Assembly (NCBI RefSeq): GCF_945957345.1
Contig: NZ_CAMFKW010000003.1
Location: 62,001-126,000 of the forward strand
DNA from: an uncultured Allobosea sp.
Lineage (GTDB): Bacteria; Pseudomonadota; Alphaproteobacteria; Rhizobiales; Beijerinckiaceae
DNA: 64,000 nucleotides
Direction of reading: 5' to 3'
Numbering within the stretch: position 1 is the first letter of the stretch; the number at the start of each line of letters is the position of its first letter. Position numbers and translations under genes: made by a program. Under the pieces are notes generated by a model. It had not been told where the DNA came from. It was given only the letters and a program-made list of their open reading frames with translations, and did no database searches. Positions 7,935-17,150 of this stretch are shown in pieces.

Positions 7935-9755
7935 TCAGCCTTCCAGGAATTGCATCCGGTGCAGACGGGCATAGCCGCCGTCGCGCGCCAGCAACTCGTC
8001 ATGGCTGCCGGTCTCGACGACCTTGCCCTCGTCCATGACCACGATCATGTCGGCCTCGCGAATGGTCGAGAGCCGGTGCGCGATGACGATGGTCGTGCGC
8101 CCCTTCATCAACGTCGCCAGCGCTTGCTGGACCAGCCGCTCGGACTCCGTGTCGAGCGCGCTCGTCGCCTCGTCGAGCAACAGGATCGGCGCGTTCTTCA
8201 GGATAGCGCGCGCGATCGCGATCCGCTGGCGCTCGCCGCCCGAAAGCTTGTGGCCGCGCTCTCCGACCGAGGCGTCGTAGCCGCCCGGCATCGCCATGAT
8301 GAACTCATGCGCGGCGGCGGCCTTCGCCGCGGCAATGATTTCGTCCTGCGACGCATCCGGACGCCCGAAGGCGATGTTCGCCCGCACGCTGTCGTCGAAC
8401 AGTACGACATCCTGGCTGACGACACCGATCTGCCGGCGCAGGCTGGTCAGCGTGACGCTGCGAAGATCCTGCCCGTCGATCTCGATGCGCCCCTCGCTGG
8501 GGTCGTAGAGGCGCGGCACCAGAGCGAGCAGCGTCGATTTGCCCGAGCCTGAACGGCCGACCAGCGCCATCGTCTTTCCGCCCTGCGCGACGAGATCGAT
8601 GCCTTCCAGCGCGCGCTGGTCCTCGCGATAGCGGAAGCGCAACTGGCGGAAGGCGACCTCGCCGGCCGAGACCGCAAGCGGCTTCGCATCCGGCCGGTCG
8701 AGCACCCGCGGCTTCTCGTCCATCAGCGCGTAGTAGCGCTTCAGGGAGGCCCCAGCCTCCTGGACGATGGCATTGAGATTCCCCAGCGAGCGCATCGGCT
8801 GGGCCGCGAGCAGCAGTGCCGAGACATAGCCGGTGAAATCACCCACCGTCGAATTGCCGGAGGTGATGCGCACGCCGATCGCCGCAAGCACGCCCGCGAC
8901 CGCGATGCCGCCGCCGACCTCGAGCAGCGGATCGAGCCGCCCGCGTGCATTGGCCGCCTTCATCTTCAGCGCCCGGATCGTCTCGAAGGCGTTGGCGGCG
9001 CGCGCCTTCAGATAGGGTTCCAGCCGGTCGGTCTTGGCGACGCGAGCACCCTGCAGGCTCTCGGTGACGAGATTGGCCATAAGCCCCGTCTGTTCCTGCT
9101 GGGAATTGGCCATGCGCCGGAGTTTGCGGCCGATCTTGCCGATCGGATAAGCGATCACCGGCGCGATCAGCAGCACGACCAGCGTCATCTGCCAGTCGAT
9201 CCAGATCAGCGCACCGACCAGCGCGACCGCTGTGACCACGTCGCGGATCGCGATATTGACGATGCGCGTCAGCGCTTCCTTGACGAAGGTGAAATCGGTG
9301 GTGAAGCGCTGCGTGAGCGAGGCAGGATTCTCGCGCTGGAGCTGCGCGAGGTCCGCATCGATCAGATGGCCGTAGAGGGCCGTCTGCATGTCCGCCTCGA
9401 TGCGGCTGACGACATTGTTGGTCATCACCGTCTGCGCGAGCAGCGAGAAGCCCTTGATCGCGGTGACGATCACGACCACGGTCGCAACCGCGTTGATCAC
9501 GCCGATCTCGTAGCCGATCGATTTCGAGACCAGCCGTTCCATGCGCCGGACGAAGCCGGTCGATTCGGCCGTCAGCGGATCGGCGAAGGCGTCGAATGCC
9601 GCCTTGATCAGGAGCGGATAGAAGCTCGTCGTCGCCGCGATGACCACGACGAGCCCGAGAATCATCAGCATCTGCGGGAGATAGGACCTGATCTGCTCGC
9701 GCCAGACACGGGCAAAGAGCGCGAGGGTATCGTCGGTGACGCGGCCGATCTTCAT
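7935..9755 (-). CDS. ABC transporter ATP-binding protein/permease (MsbA-like exporter half)
   Basis: 606 residues with an N-terminal six-helix exporter membrane domain (about 1-320) fused to a C-terminal ATPase. The ATPase has Walker A GRSGSGKST, signature LSGGERQR, Walker B ILLLDEATSALD and the H-loop IAHRLST. Such half-transporters form homodimers that flip lipids or export drugs across the inner membrane. MsbA/LipA-like lipid export is plausible, but multidrug export cannot be excluded. It stands alone, converging on the sugar operon and divergent from the aldolase-like gene. Confidence 0.9.
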   Translation of the reverse strand: MKIGRVTDDTLALFARVWREQIRSYLPQMLMILGLVVVIAATTSFYPLLIKAAFDAFADPLTAESTGFVRRMERLVSKSIGYEIGVINAVATVVVIVTAIKGFSLLAQTVMTNNVVSRIEADMQTALYGHLIDADLAQLQRENPASLTQRFTTDFTFVKEALTRIVNIAIRDVVTAVALVGALIWIDWQMTLVVLLIAPVIAYPIGKIGRKLRRMANSQQEQTGLMANLVTESLQGARVAKTDRLEPYLKARAANAFETIRALKMKAANARGRLDPLLEVGGGIAVAGVLAAIGVRITSGNSTVGDFTGYVSALLLAAQPMRSLGNLNAIVQEAGASLKRYYALMDEKPRVLDRPDAKPLAVSAGEVAFRQLRFRYREDQRALEGIDLVAQGGKTMALVGRSGSGKSTLLALVPRLYDPSEGRIEIDGQDLRSVTLTSLRRQIGVVSQDVVLFDDSVRANIAFGRPDASQDEIIAAAKAAAAHEFIMAMPGGYDASVGERGHKLSGGERQRIAIARAILKNAPILLLDEATSALDTESERLVQQALATLMKGRTTIVIAHRLSTIREADMIVVMDEGKVVETGSHDELLARDGGYARLHRMQFLEG

Positions 9756-9875
9756 GCCGGGGGCCTATCATGGCCGCCCGGCAAGCGCCACTGGCGCATG
9801 CCGGGGCGCGAAAGGGGGGCCTTGCTACGGACACGAAGCTGTCTTCCCATGGCCACAACCGACTCAGGAGACTTC

Positions 9876-11012
9876 ATGCCGCTTTCCCCGCCGGCCCAGC
9901 CCGGCCAGAGCTTCGCCGAGATCGAAACCCCCGCCCTCGTGCTCGATCTCGACGCGTTCGAGCGCAATCTCGTCGCCATGGCGGCTTTCACTCAGGCACA
10001 TGGCATCCGGCTCCGGCCACATGCCAAGTCACACAAGAGCCTGGAGATTGCGCTGCGCCAGATCGCCCATGGCGCGGTCGGACAGTGCTGCCAGAAGGTC
10101 GGTGAAGCGGAAATTCTGGTCGCAGGCGGCGTCGGCGACGTGCTGGTCACCAACGAGATCGTCGGCGCGGCCAAGCTCGATCGTCTCGCCCGGCTTGCCC
10201 GTTCGGCGAAGATCGGCCTCTGCGTCGACCATCCCGACGGCGTGCGCGAGGCGGCGGAGGCGGCAGCCCGCAACGATGTGACGCTCGATGTCTATGTCGA
10301 GATCGATGTCGGCGGCCGACGCTGCGGCGCCGCTCCCGGCGAGGCGGCCGTCCGTCTGGCCGAGGCGATCGCACGCTCGAACACCCTGCGCTTCGCCGGC
10401 ATCCACGCCTATCACGGCTCGGCCCAGCATATGCGCTCGATCGACGAGCGCCGCGAGGCGATCGAACGCGCGGGACTTGCCGCACGCAACACCGTCGAGC
10501 GGCTCAAGCATCACGGCTTGCCCTGCGAGGTCGTCACCGGCGCCGGCACCGGCACCCATGAATTGGAAACCCAGTCCGGCATCTGGAACGAGATTCAGCC
10601 GGGCTCCTACATCTTCATGGACGCAGACTACGCCCGCAATCGTCAGGCCGACGGCACACCGTTCCGCAGCTTCGAGCACGCGCTCTTCGTCCTCGCCGGC
10701 GTGATGAGCAAGCCGGTGCCAGATCGCGCCATCGTCGATGCCGGCCACAAGGCCGCGGCGGTCGATTCCGGCATGCCCGTGCCCTTCCGCCGCGACGGCG
10801 TGATCTACACGAAGCCCTCGGACGAGCATGGCATCCTGACCGGCGACCCGGTGGCGGTGCCCCATCGCGGCGACCGGCTTCTGCTGATCCCCGGCCATTG
10901 CGACCCGACGGTCAACCTGCACGACTGGTATGTCTGCGTCCGTGGCCTGCACGGGCCGGACGCCCATGTCGAGGCGCTCTGGCCGGTCGCCGCGCGCGGT
11001 GCCCTGACCTGA
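9876..11012 (+). CDS. DSD1/D-threonine aldolase-family PLP enzyme
   Basis: 378 residues. The frame is open far upstream, but ATG 9876 is chosen because CAGGAG (9865-9870) sits 5 bases before it and the protein homology begins there. The alanine-racemase-type barrel carries RPHAKSHK, whose last lysine would bind pyridoxal phosphate. The C-terminal GHCDPTVNLHD supplies the His and Cys that hold zinc in D-serine dehydratases, or a metal in D-threonine and 3-hydroxyaspartate aldolases. It should cleave or dehydrate a D-3-hydroxyamino acid. Which one is not resolvable. It converges with obgE. Confidence 0.85.
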   Translation: MPLSPPAQPGQSFAEIETPALVLDLDAFERNLVAMAAFTQAHGIRLRPHAKSHKSLEIALRQIAHGAVGQCCQKVGEAEILVAGGVGDVLVTNEIVGAAKLDRLARLARSAKIGLCVDHPDGVREAAEAAARNDVTLDVYVEIDVGGRRCGAAPGEAAVRLAEAIARSNTLRFAGIHAYHGSAQHMRSIDERREAIERAGLAARNTVERLKHHGLPCEVVTGAGTGTHELETQSGIWNEIQPGSYIFMDADYARNRQADGTPFRSFEHALFVLAGVMSKPVPDRAIVDAGHKAAAVDSGMPVPFRRDGVIYTKPSDEHGILTGDPVAVPHRGDRLLLIPGHCDPTVNLHDWYVCVRGLHGPDAHVEALWPVAARGALT

Positions 11013-11057
11013 GCCTAGCCACACCTGCCAGGCGCCGGACGGAATTCCCGCTAGAGC

Positions 11058-12119
<1,062 letters not shown>

Positions 12120-12157
12120 TCACTAGTGATCGCGAGGCCGAAGGGCAATGGACCGGA

Positions 12158-13024
12158 TCACGCCGCCTGCCGGAAAGCGCTCATTTCCTCGCGTAGCGAG
12201 TCGGCGAAGCGCTGCGCCGCCAACCCCGGCCGCGGCGCCATGATCAGCCCGACCGTCAGTTCGAACAGCGGCGGCAGCCCCTCGGCCGCGCCGAGACGGC
12301 GCAGCGAGGGCGGCACGGCGCTCTCGGTGATCGCGGTGACGCAGAAGCCGCCCTCCACCGCCGAGAGCACGCCGGAGGTATGCGAACAGGAGAAGACCAG
12401 CCGATAGGCCCGGCCGGTGCTATTCAGCGCGCCCAGGATGCGCGAGCGTGCCCGGCAGCCCTCGGAGAACAGGGCGAGCGGCAGCGTCTCCTGCAATTCC
12501 GGACGGTGGCCGCGCGCCGCAACCCAGATCATCGGTTCGCGCCGGAGCACCTCGCCCATCGGCCGGCTTGGGTCCTGCGAGACCACGGCGAGGTCGAGGT
12601 CGCCCGCCTTCAGTGCCGGCTCGATCCGCTTCGAGAGATCGCAATGCACCTCCAACTCGACCTTGGGATGCTCGACCGCGAAGCGCGCGATCAAGGGCCT
12701 GAGATAGGCATCCATATAGTCGTCGGGCACGCCGATGCGCAGGCGGCCCGAGGGCGACTCGCCAGCGAGATCGGCCAGGGCCTCGCGCTCGACCGCCAGC
12801 AGGCGCCGCGCATGGGCGATCAGGCGTTCGCCCGCATCGGTTGGCGTGACGCCCCGGCGCGAGCGCTCCAGCAGCTTGTGGCCGAGCTGGCTCTCCAGAT
12901 CCTGGATCCGCACCGAGATCGCCGATTGCGTCCGGCCGAGCCGGGCGCTCGCCGCGGTGAAGCCGCCGGTCTCCGCCACGGCTACCAGCATGCCGAGCGC
13001 GGCGAGGTCGAAATGAGCGGTCAT
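12158..13024 (-). CDS. LysR family transcriptional regulator
   Basis: 288 residues with an N-terminal winged helix-turn-helix (about 1-60, containing GGFTAASARLGRTQSAIS) and a C-terminal periplasmic-binding-like effector domain. It is divergent from a DMT-family exporter at 13191. LysR proteins commonly control such a divergent partner from the shared 166-bp promoter region, so the transporter is its likely target. Its effector is unknown. Confidence 0.9.
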   Translation of the reverse strand: MTAHFDLAALGMLVAVAETGGFTAASARLGRTQSAISVRIQDLESQLGHKLLERSRRGVTPTDAGERLIAHARRLLAVEREALADLAGESPSGRLRIGVPDDYMDAYLRPLIARFAVEHPKVELEVHCDLSKRIEPALKAGDLDLAVVSQDPSRPMGEVLRREPMIWVAARGHRPELQETLPLALFSEGCRARSRILGALNSTGRAYRLVFSCSHTSGVLSAVEGGFCVTAITESAVPPSLRRLGAAEGLPPLFELTVGLIMAPRPGLAAQRFADSLREEMSAFRQAA

Positions 13025-13190
13025 GACGTGCCTCCTTGGAACGGGTGCGATCGATCGGTTTTAAGAATGGTTAAATCAGAATAATCCGTTTTTCCGATTG
13101 AAGGAAGCGGCCTATATCGTCGCATGAACGAAGCCGAGCAGACCGCGCCGTCGCGGCCGAAGCTGGTTTCACCTTTTATCAGAAGACACC
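13025..13190. promoter_or_regulatory. Shared promoter region of the LysR gene and EamA exporter
   Basis: 166 bp between divergent genes and clearly AT-richer than its neighbours, with a TTAA-N6-TTAA imperfect dyad at about 13061-13074 in the stretch around TTAAGAATGGTTAAATCAGA. Such a dyad fits a LysR binding site in general form, but the exact T-N11-A box cannot be assigned. No other gene is seen. Confidence 0.35.
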
Positions 13191-14093
13191 ATGTCCGCCC
13201 CCGCCATTCCCGTCCGGCCTGCATCGCCCGCGCTGGCGATGTTCATCGCGCTGCTCACCGGCGCCACCTGCATCGGCTTTTCCGGCATCTTCGTACGCCT
13301 TGCCGATGTCGGACCGGCCGCCGCAGGCTTCTGGCGCATGCTCTTCGCCGTGCCGGTCCTGATCGCCTGGACGGCGCTGGAGCAGCGCAAGCCGGCTGCC
13401 GGAACGATCGGAAGCGGTGCCTTCATCGCGGTCGCGCTGGCCGGCCTCACCTTCGGCATCGACGTCACGCTCTACAATGCTGCGCTCGGCCACACGACGA
13501 TCGCAAACGCCTCGCTGCTCGGCAATCTCTCGCCGGTCGGCGTCGTGCTCGGCGGCTGGCTTCTGCTCGGCGACAAGCCCTCGCGGCGCATTCTCGGTGC
13601 ACTGATGCTGGCGGTCGCCGGCGCGATCCTGCTGGTGCTGCCGAAATTCATTGGTGCCGGGCAGGTCACCGGCAATCTCTTCGGCGACGGGCTCGCCTTC
13701 GGCGCTGCCCTGTCCTACGCCGCCTATATCCTGGCGGTGCGCCGCGCCCGTGATCGGTCCGGCGCCGGCTATGTCAGCCTCGTCTCCAGCGTGATCTGCG
13801 CCGTGTTCTGCCTTACCGCCGCGCTGATGCTCGGCGAGCAGATCGTCCCGATGAGCCTGCAGGGCTGGCTTGCGGTCGCAGCACTCGGCCTCGTCTCGCA
13901 TGCGCTCGGCCAGGGCTTGATCACGCTCTCGCTCGGCAGCTATGGCGCCGGCGCCGCCTCGCTCGTCATGGTCTGGCCCGCTCTGGTCAGCGTGCTCGCC
14001 GCCTGGGCGATCTTCGTCGAGCAGCCGACCCCGGGCCAGGCCTTCGGCGGCGTCGCCATTCTCGCCGCCGTGCTGCTGGTCCGGCGCGGCTGA
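13191..14093 (+). CDS. DMT/EamA family transporter
   Basis: 300 residues with ten predicted hydrophobic helices arranged as two EamA repeats of five. Typical turns are seen: FSGIFVRLADVGPAAAGFWRM in the first repeat, and SLVMVWPALVSVLAAW before the last helices. Members export amino acids or other metabolites across the inner membrane. Its divergent LysR neighbour is the probable regulator. Confidence 0.88.
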   Translation: MSAPAIPVRPASPALAMFIALLTGATCIGFSGIFVRLADVGPAAAGFWRMLFAVPVLIAWTALEQRKPAAGTIGSGAFIAVALAGLTFGIDVTLYNAALGHTTIANASLLGNLSPVGVVLGGWLLLGDKPSRRILGALMLAVAGAILLVLPKFIGAGQVTGNLFGDGLAFGAALSYAAYILAVRRARDRSGAGYVSLVSSVICAVFCLTAALMLGEQIVPMSLQGWLAVAALGLVSHALGQGLITLSLGSYGAGAASLVMVWPALVSVLAAWAIFVEQPTPGQAFGGVAILAAVLLVRRG

Positions 14094-14103
14094 ACCCGCG
14101 CCC

Positions 14104-14670
14104 TCAGGCCGCAGCCTTGACGCCGTAATGCAGGATCACGGTGCCGTTCTTCAAAGGACGGGCCGTGATCAGCGCATAATGACGCTTCTCCGCATTCGGC
14201 TTGAACAGGGGCGTGCCTTGCCCGATGGTGACCGGCGCGACCGCGATCATAACCTCGTCGACGAGACCAGCCGCCAAAAGCGACTCCGTCAATTCGGCGC
14301 TGCCGAAGACATAGATGTCTTTGCCAGGTTCGGCTTTCCGGCGCGCGATCTCGCCGGTGATATCCGCTGTCACCGTCGTGTTGTTCCAGTCGGAGCCGGT
14401 CAGCTTACGTGACGCCACGAGCTTCGGCAGGGCGTTCATGAAGTTCTTGACCTCGCCCTCTCCCTCGTCCGCATTCGTCGTCCAGTAGGCCTTCATCCCC
14501 TCATAGGTGACACGCCCGAAGACCAGCAGACCGGCCTTGCGGCCGAAATCGCTGCTCAGCTCGGAGAGCTCGTCGCCCCAGGCATCGCCGTGGAAGCCGA
14601 GATCCCACTTCTCCTTGCCTTCGAAGAACCCTTCCAGCGTCATCAGATTCCAGACGATCACCTTGGCCAT
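14104..14670 (-). CDS. Dihydrofolate reductase family protein (RibD C-terminal-like)
   Basis: 188 residues from the ATG at 14670, which has a near-ideal GGGAGGA ribosome site 5 bases upstream. The longer upstream frame reaches into the operator and is rejected. The fold features MTLEGFFEG near the start, LLVFGRVTYEGM in the middle and DIYVFGSAELTESLLAAGLVDE follow the RibD C-terminal/DHFR-like family, which reduces pterin- or pyrimidine-like substrates with NADPH. It is divergent from an HxlR regulator with a palindrome between them, so it is probably under that regulator's control. The substrate is unknown. Confidence 0.87.
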   Translation of the reverse strand: MAKVIVWNLMTLEGFFEGKEKWDLGFHGDAWGDELSELSSDFGRKAGLLVFGRVTYEGMKAYWTTNADEGEGEVKNFMNALPKLVASRKLTGSDWNNTTVTADITGEIARRKAEPGKDIYVFGSAELTESLLAAGLVDEVMIAVAPVTIGQGTPLFKPNAEKRHYALITARPLKNGTVILHYGVKAAA

Positions 14671-14691
14671 CGCATCCTCCCACTGTGCCCG

Positions 14692-14709
14692 ATTAAAACC
14701 AGTTTTAAT
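14692..14709. promoter_or_regulatory. Palindromic operator between DHFR-like and HxlR genes
   Basis: ATTAAAAC (14692-14699) and GTTTTAAT (14702-14709) are exact reverse complements around a 2-bp centre. The site sits 22 bases before one start and 13 before the other in a 52-bp divergent gap, the expected place for autoregulation by the HxlR protein. Confidence 0.7.
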
Positions 14710-14722
14710 TTGCAATCAGTTG

Positions 14723-15274
14723 ATGGATAGCGAAACCGATCCTATATTGCAAGCGGTTCTGGAGATGAGCATGCGCGAGACCGGCCGTTCAGGCTGTCCG
14801 ATCAATCTGACGCTGGAAATCCTGGGCGATCGCTGGAGCCTGATCGTGCTCCGCGACATCATGTTCGGCAACCGCCGACACTTCCGCGAATTGCTGGCGA
14901 AATCGGACGAAGGCATCGCCTCGAACATTCTGGCCGATCGCCTGAAGCGCCTCGTCGAGAAAGGCCTGCTCTCGCGCCGCGACGACGCTACGCACAAGCA
15001 GAAGGCGATCTATAGTCTGACCGAGATGGGCATCGCGCTGGTCCCCGTCTTCGCCGCGATGGGCGAATGGGGCCGCCACTTCCTGCCGGTAACCGAGGAA
15101 CTCTCGATCCGCGCCGAACTGCTCAGCGAAGGCGGCCCGGCGCTCTGGGAGCGCTTCATGCAGGAGTTGAGGCACCTCCATCTCGACGCGCCCAAGCCTG
15201 AGCAGTCGGTGCTCGGCGAACTGACGCAGGCCTATCGGGACGCGCTAGCGCGCCGGCAGGCCCTGGCAGGCTGA
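14723..15274 (+). CDS. HxlR family transcriptional regulator
   Basis: 183 residues from ATG 14723. ATG 14765 is an alternative start, but its only purine-rich site is too close. The core CPINLTLEILGDRWSLIVLRDI is the HxlR signature with its conserved cysteine, followed by a winged helix (FRELLAKSDEGIASNILADRL). HxlR proteins often sense reactive electrophiles or oxidants and control reductases. The divergent DHFR-like reductase and the intervening palindrome support that role here. The C-terminus (about 120-183) is longer than in minimal HxlR proteins. Confidence 0.9.
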   Translation: MDSETDPILQAVLEMSMRETGRSGCPINLTLEILGDRWSLIVLRDIMFGNRRHFRELLAKSDEGIASNILADRLKRLVEKGLLSRRDDATHKQKAIYSLTEMGIALVPVFAAMGEWGRHFLPVTEELSIRAELLSEGGPALWERFMQELRHLHLDAPKPEQSVLGELTQAYRDALARRQALAG

Positions 15275-15319
15275 GGCCCGCGCCAACTTATCCCCGCATG
15301 CCGTGGCGGCATCACACTA

Positions 15320-15339
15320 GGGCTCCCGTCCAGGAGCCC
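15320..15339 (+). promoter_or_regulatory. Hairpin that buries the ribosome binding site of the toxin-like gene
   Basis: GGGCTCC (15320-15326) pairs with GGAGCCC (15333-15339), which contains the GGAG of the Shine-Dalgarno sequence for ATG 15343. The loop is 6 bases. Formed in the mRNA, it would hide the ribosome site and lower translation. Confidence 0.5.
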
Positions 15340-15342
15340 CTC

Positions 15343-16481
15343 ATGCCGATCCTCCATCGTCCTCACGCGGATCGCGAGCTGCGCGTCGCCCAGCTTCGCC
15401 TGCTGCGGCTGCGCGCCGAACTTTGCCTGATCAGGCGCGATCATCTCCACCGCAAATACAACCCGAGCCAACCCCGCGTCCCGTCCGGCAATGCCGGCGG
15501 CGGACAATGGACCAGCGGTGCCGGCGGGGGCGGAGGCGGAGGCTTCGGTGGCGGCGCAGGCGAAGGAGATCTCCTTTCTCCCGATGGCAGCTCGCTCGAT
15601 GCCGATACCGGCTGGTCCTCGCTCGGCGAGGGCTGGAACGAGGATGGCTCCATCTTCGAGCAGACCGTCACGGACGGCGAGGGCACGACGATCCAGTCGG
15701 AATGCGCTGCCTCGCGCGCCGCCGGCTTCGACGAACGTCAGACCGTCATCCAGCCCGATGGCAACAAGACCAGCTTCGAAACGACGGGTCATACACAGAC
15801 GATCCGCAACGGCGGTTCCGACGGAGAGGTCGTTAGCAGGGCGGCTGGACACCTGAGGGGCCGGAGCCAACTGCCGAGATCGTCGAAGCAAGATGGGGGC
15901 GCAACCGAGGATCGGGCAGTTCATGGTCGCAGGCGGCCGGCAGCCTTTTCAATTGGTTCAACACCTTGGGAGATGTGACCGGTCTTCAGACCGTTCTCGG
16001 CTTTCGCGCCAACGACTATGCGCCTGGGCAAGCAGGCTCGTTCGATGTTTCTTGGGTCGGTAAAGTCGATCGTGCCGAAGTCGAGCGAGCTTGCCCCTAC
16101 CTCCCCAAAATTCACGAAATGCTGGATGATGCGGCCCGAGAAGCCGGACCGCCGAGCAATTACGCGACGATGCAGAAATATGGCACGGAAGTTCATCTTC
16201 GGCTCAAGCGGAGCGTCGATGCATGGAACAACCCTGACGTCGTCGCAGAAAGGTCCTACTTCAAAGAACGGCGAGAGATGGGTGAACAAGCCTATGGAAC
16301 AGCCGGAACCGCCAGATTCGATGTGTTCGAAAAGGTATCTGACGGCACTCGCTGCCTTTACGACATCAAAACGGGGCGCGAGCTCTCGCGATCGCAATCG
16401 GACATCATCGCAGACGCAGCCATGCGCATCCGGGGAATTGTGACGAGGCTTCTCGTGATTGAGTTGAGGCCCAGACAGTGA
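15343..16481 (+). pseudogene. Frameshifted PD-(D/E)XK nuclease-like (effector-type) protein
   Basis: Two overlapping frames make one protein. The first (from ATG 15343) has a basic helical head, the segment NPSQPRVPSGNAGGGQWT and a glycine-rich linker, then turns into arginine-rich nonsense after about 15835. The frame one base back is open from 15837 to 16481 and reads sensibly, including FNWFNTLGDVTGLQTVLGF before its first annotatable start. Its C-terminal domain has RFDVFE (Asp codon 16320-16322) and, 14 codons later, YDIKTG (Asp 16362-16364, Lys 16368-16370), matching the D-Xn-D-X-K core of PD-(D/E)XK nucleases. A one-base indel or a sequencing error near 15835-15850 explains the break. 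Programmed shifting is less likely. Nuclease function is inferred from the motif. Confidence 0.6.
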
Positions 16482-17146
16482 CGACGCAGCGACAGATCGA
16501 AAGGCTCCTTAGTCCCTATCGGCAGCGCAGAGACCTCATGATCCGCGGGCATGAGGTTTATCTCGTGCCCATCCATCATGTCGTCCGCGGCTTCAGCATT
16601 TATCGGACGGGTGAAGCCGATCGTTTCGACATCGCGTTGTTTGTCGGCCTGAGCTTTGACCCTGCGTTGGAGTCGCCACGCGCGGTGTCCCAGGTCTTCA
16701 GATACGAGAACTGGCTAGCCCGCTGGACAGAGCCGAATCTTCAGCGGCGTTTCGAACGCATTATCCAAGAATACGCCTTGCCGTCACTGAGGCCCTTGAA
16801 CTTAGGAACTTTTACCCGCGAGCCGGCCCCTCTTCGACGAGGGCCTGAACTACCGCTCGAAGATGCGTTCGGGCTCGTGCATATGAAGGCCTTGCTCCAT
16901 ACCGCTGAGGGTGATTTTAAAGCTGCGGCCGCAAGCCTTGAAATTCTGACTGAAATCCCGCGCGGTCACCGCGTGATGGAACCGGTCCTGAGTGCCCTTC
17001 TGGACCATCTCCAGCCGCTGATCTTGGCCAATGACCGCATCGCAGTGGCTGCTATGCTGCATACTTGGGAAGCGGGCTCGATAGCGCGTTGGGAATTGTC
17101 CGCGCATCACGAACGCACGCCCTTCCCGCTCGAACTCCAGCCCTGA
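16478..17146 (+). CDS. Unknown protein overlapping the nuclease-like gene (candidate immunity protein)
   Basis: 222 residues starting with GTG at 16478, which overlaps the preceding TGA (GTGA), so translation is coupled. There is no signal peptide or membrane segment. The N-terminal half has beta-type stretches (DLMIRGHEVYLVPIHHVVRGF), and the C-terminal half looks like alpha-helical hairpins (AFGLVHMKALLHTAEGDFKAAAASLEIL). I do not recognise the family. Tight coupling behind a nuclease-like C-terminal domain is the usual arrangement of toxin and immunity genes. That is inference only. It ends 4 bases before the convergent RND gene. Confidence 0.6.
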   Translation: MTTQRQIERLLSPYRQRRDLMIRGHEVYLVPIHHVVRGFSIYRTGEADRFDIALFVGLSFDPALESPRAVSQVFRYENWLARWTEPNLQRRFERIIQEYALPSLRPLNLGTFTREPAPLRRGPELPLEDAFGLVHMKALLHTAEGDFKAAAASLEILTEIPRGHRVMEPVLSALLDHLQPLILANDRIAVAAMLHTWEAGSIARWELSAHHERTPFPLELQP

Positions 17147-17150
17147 CGCC

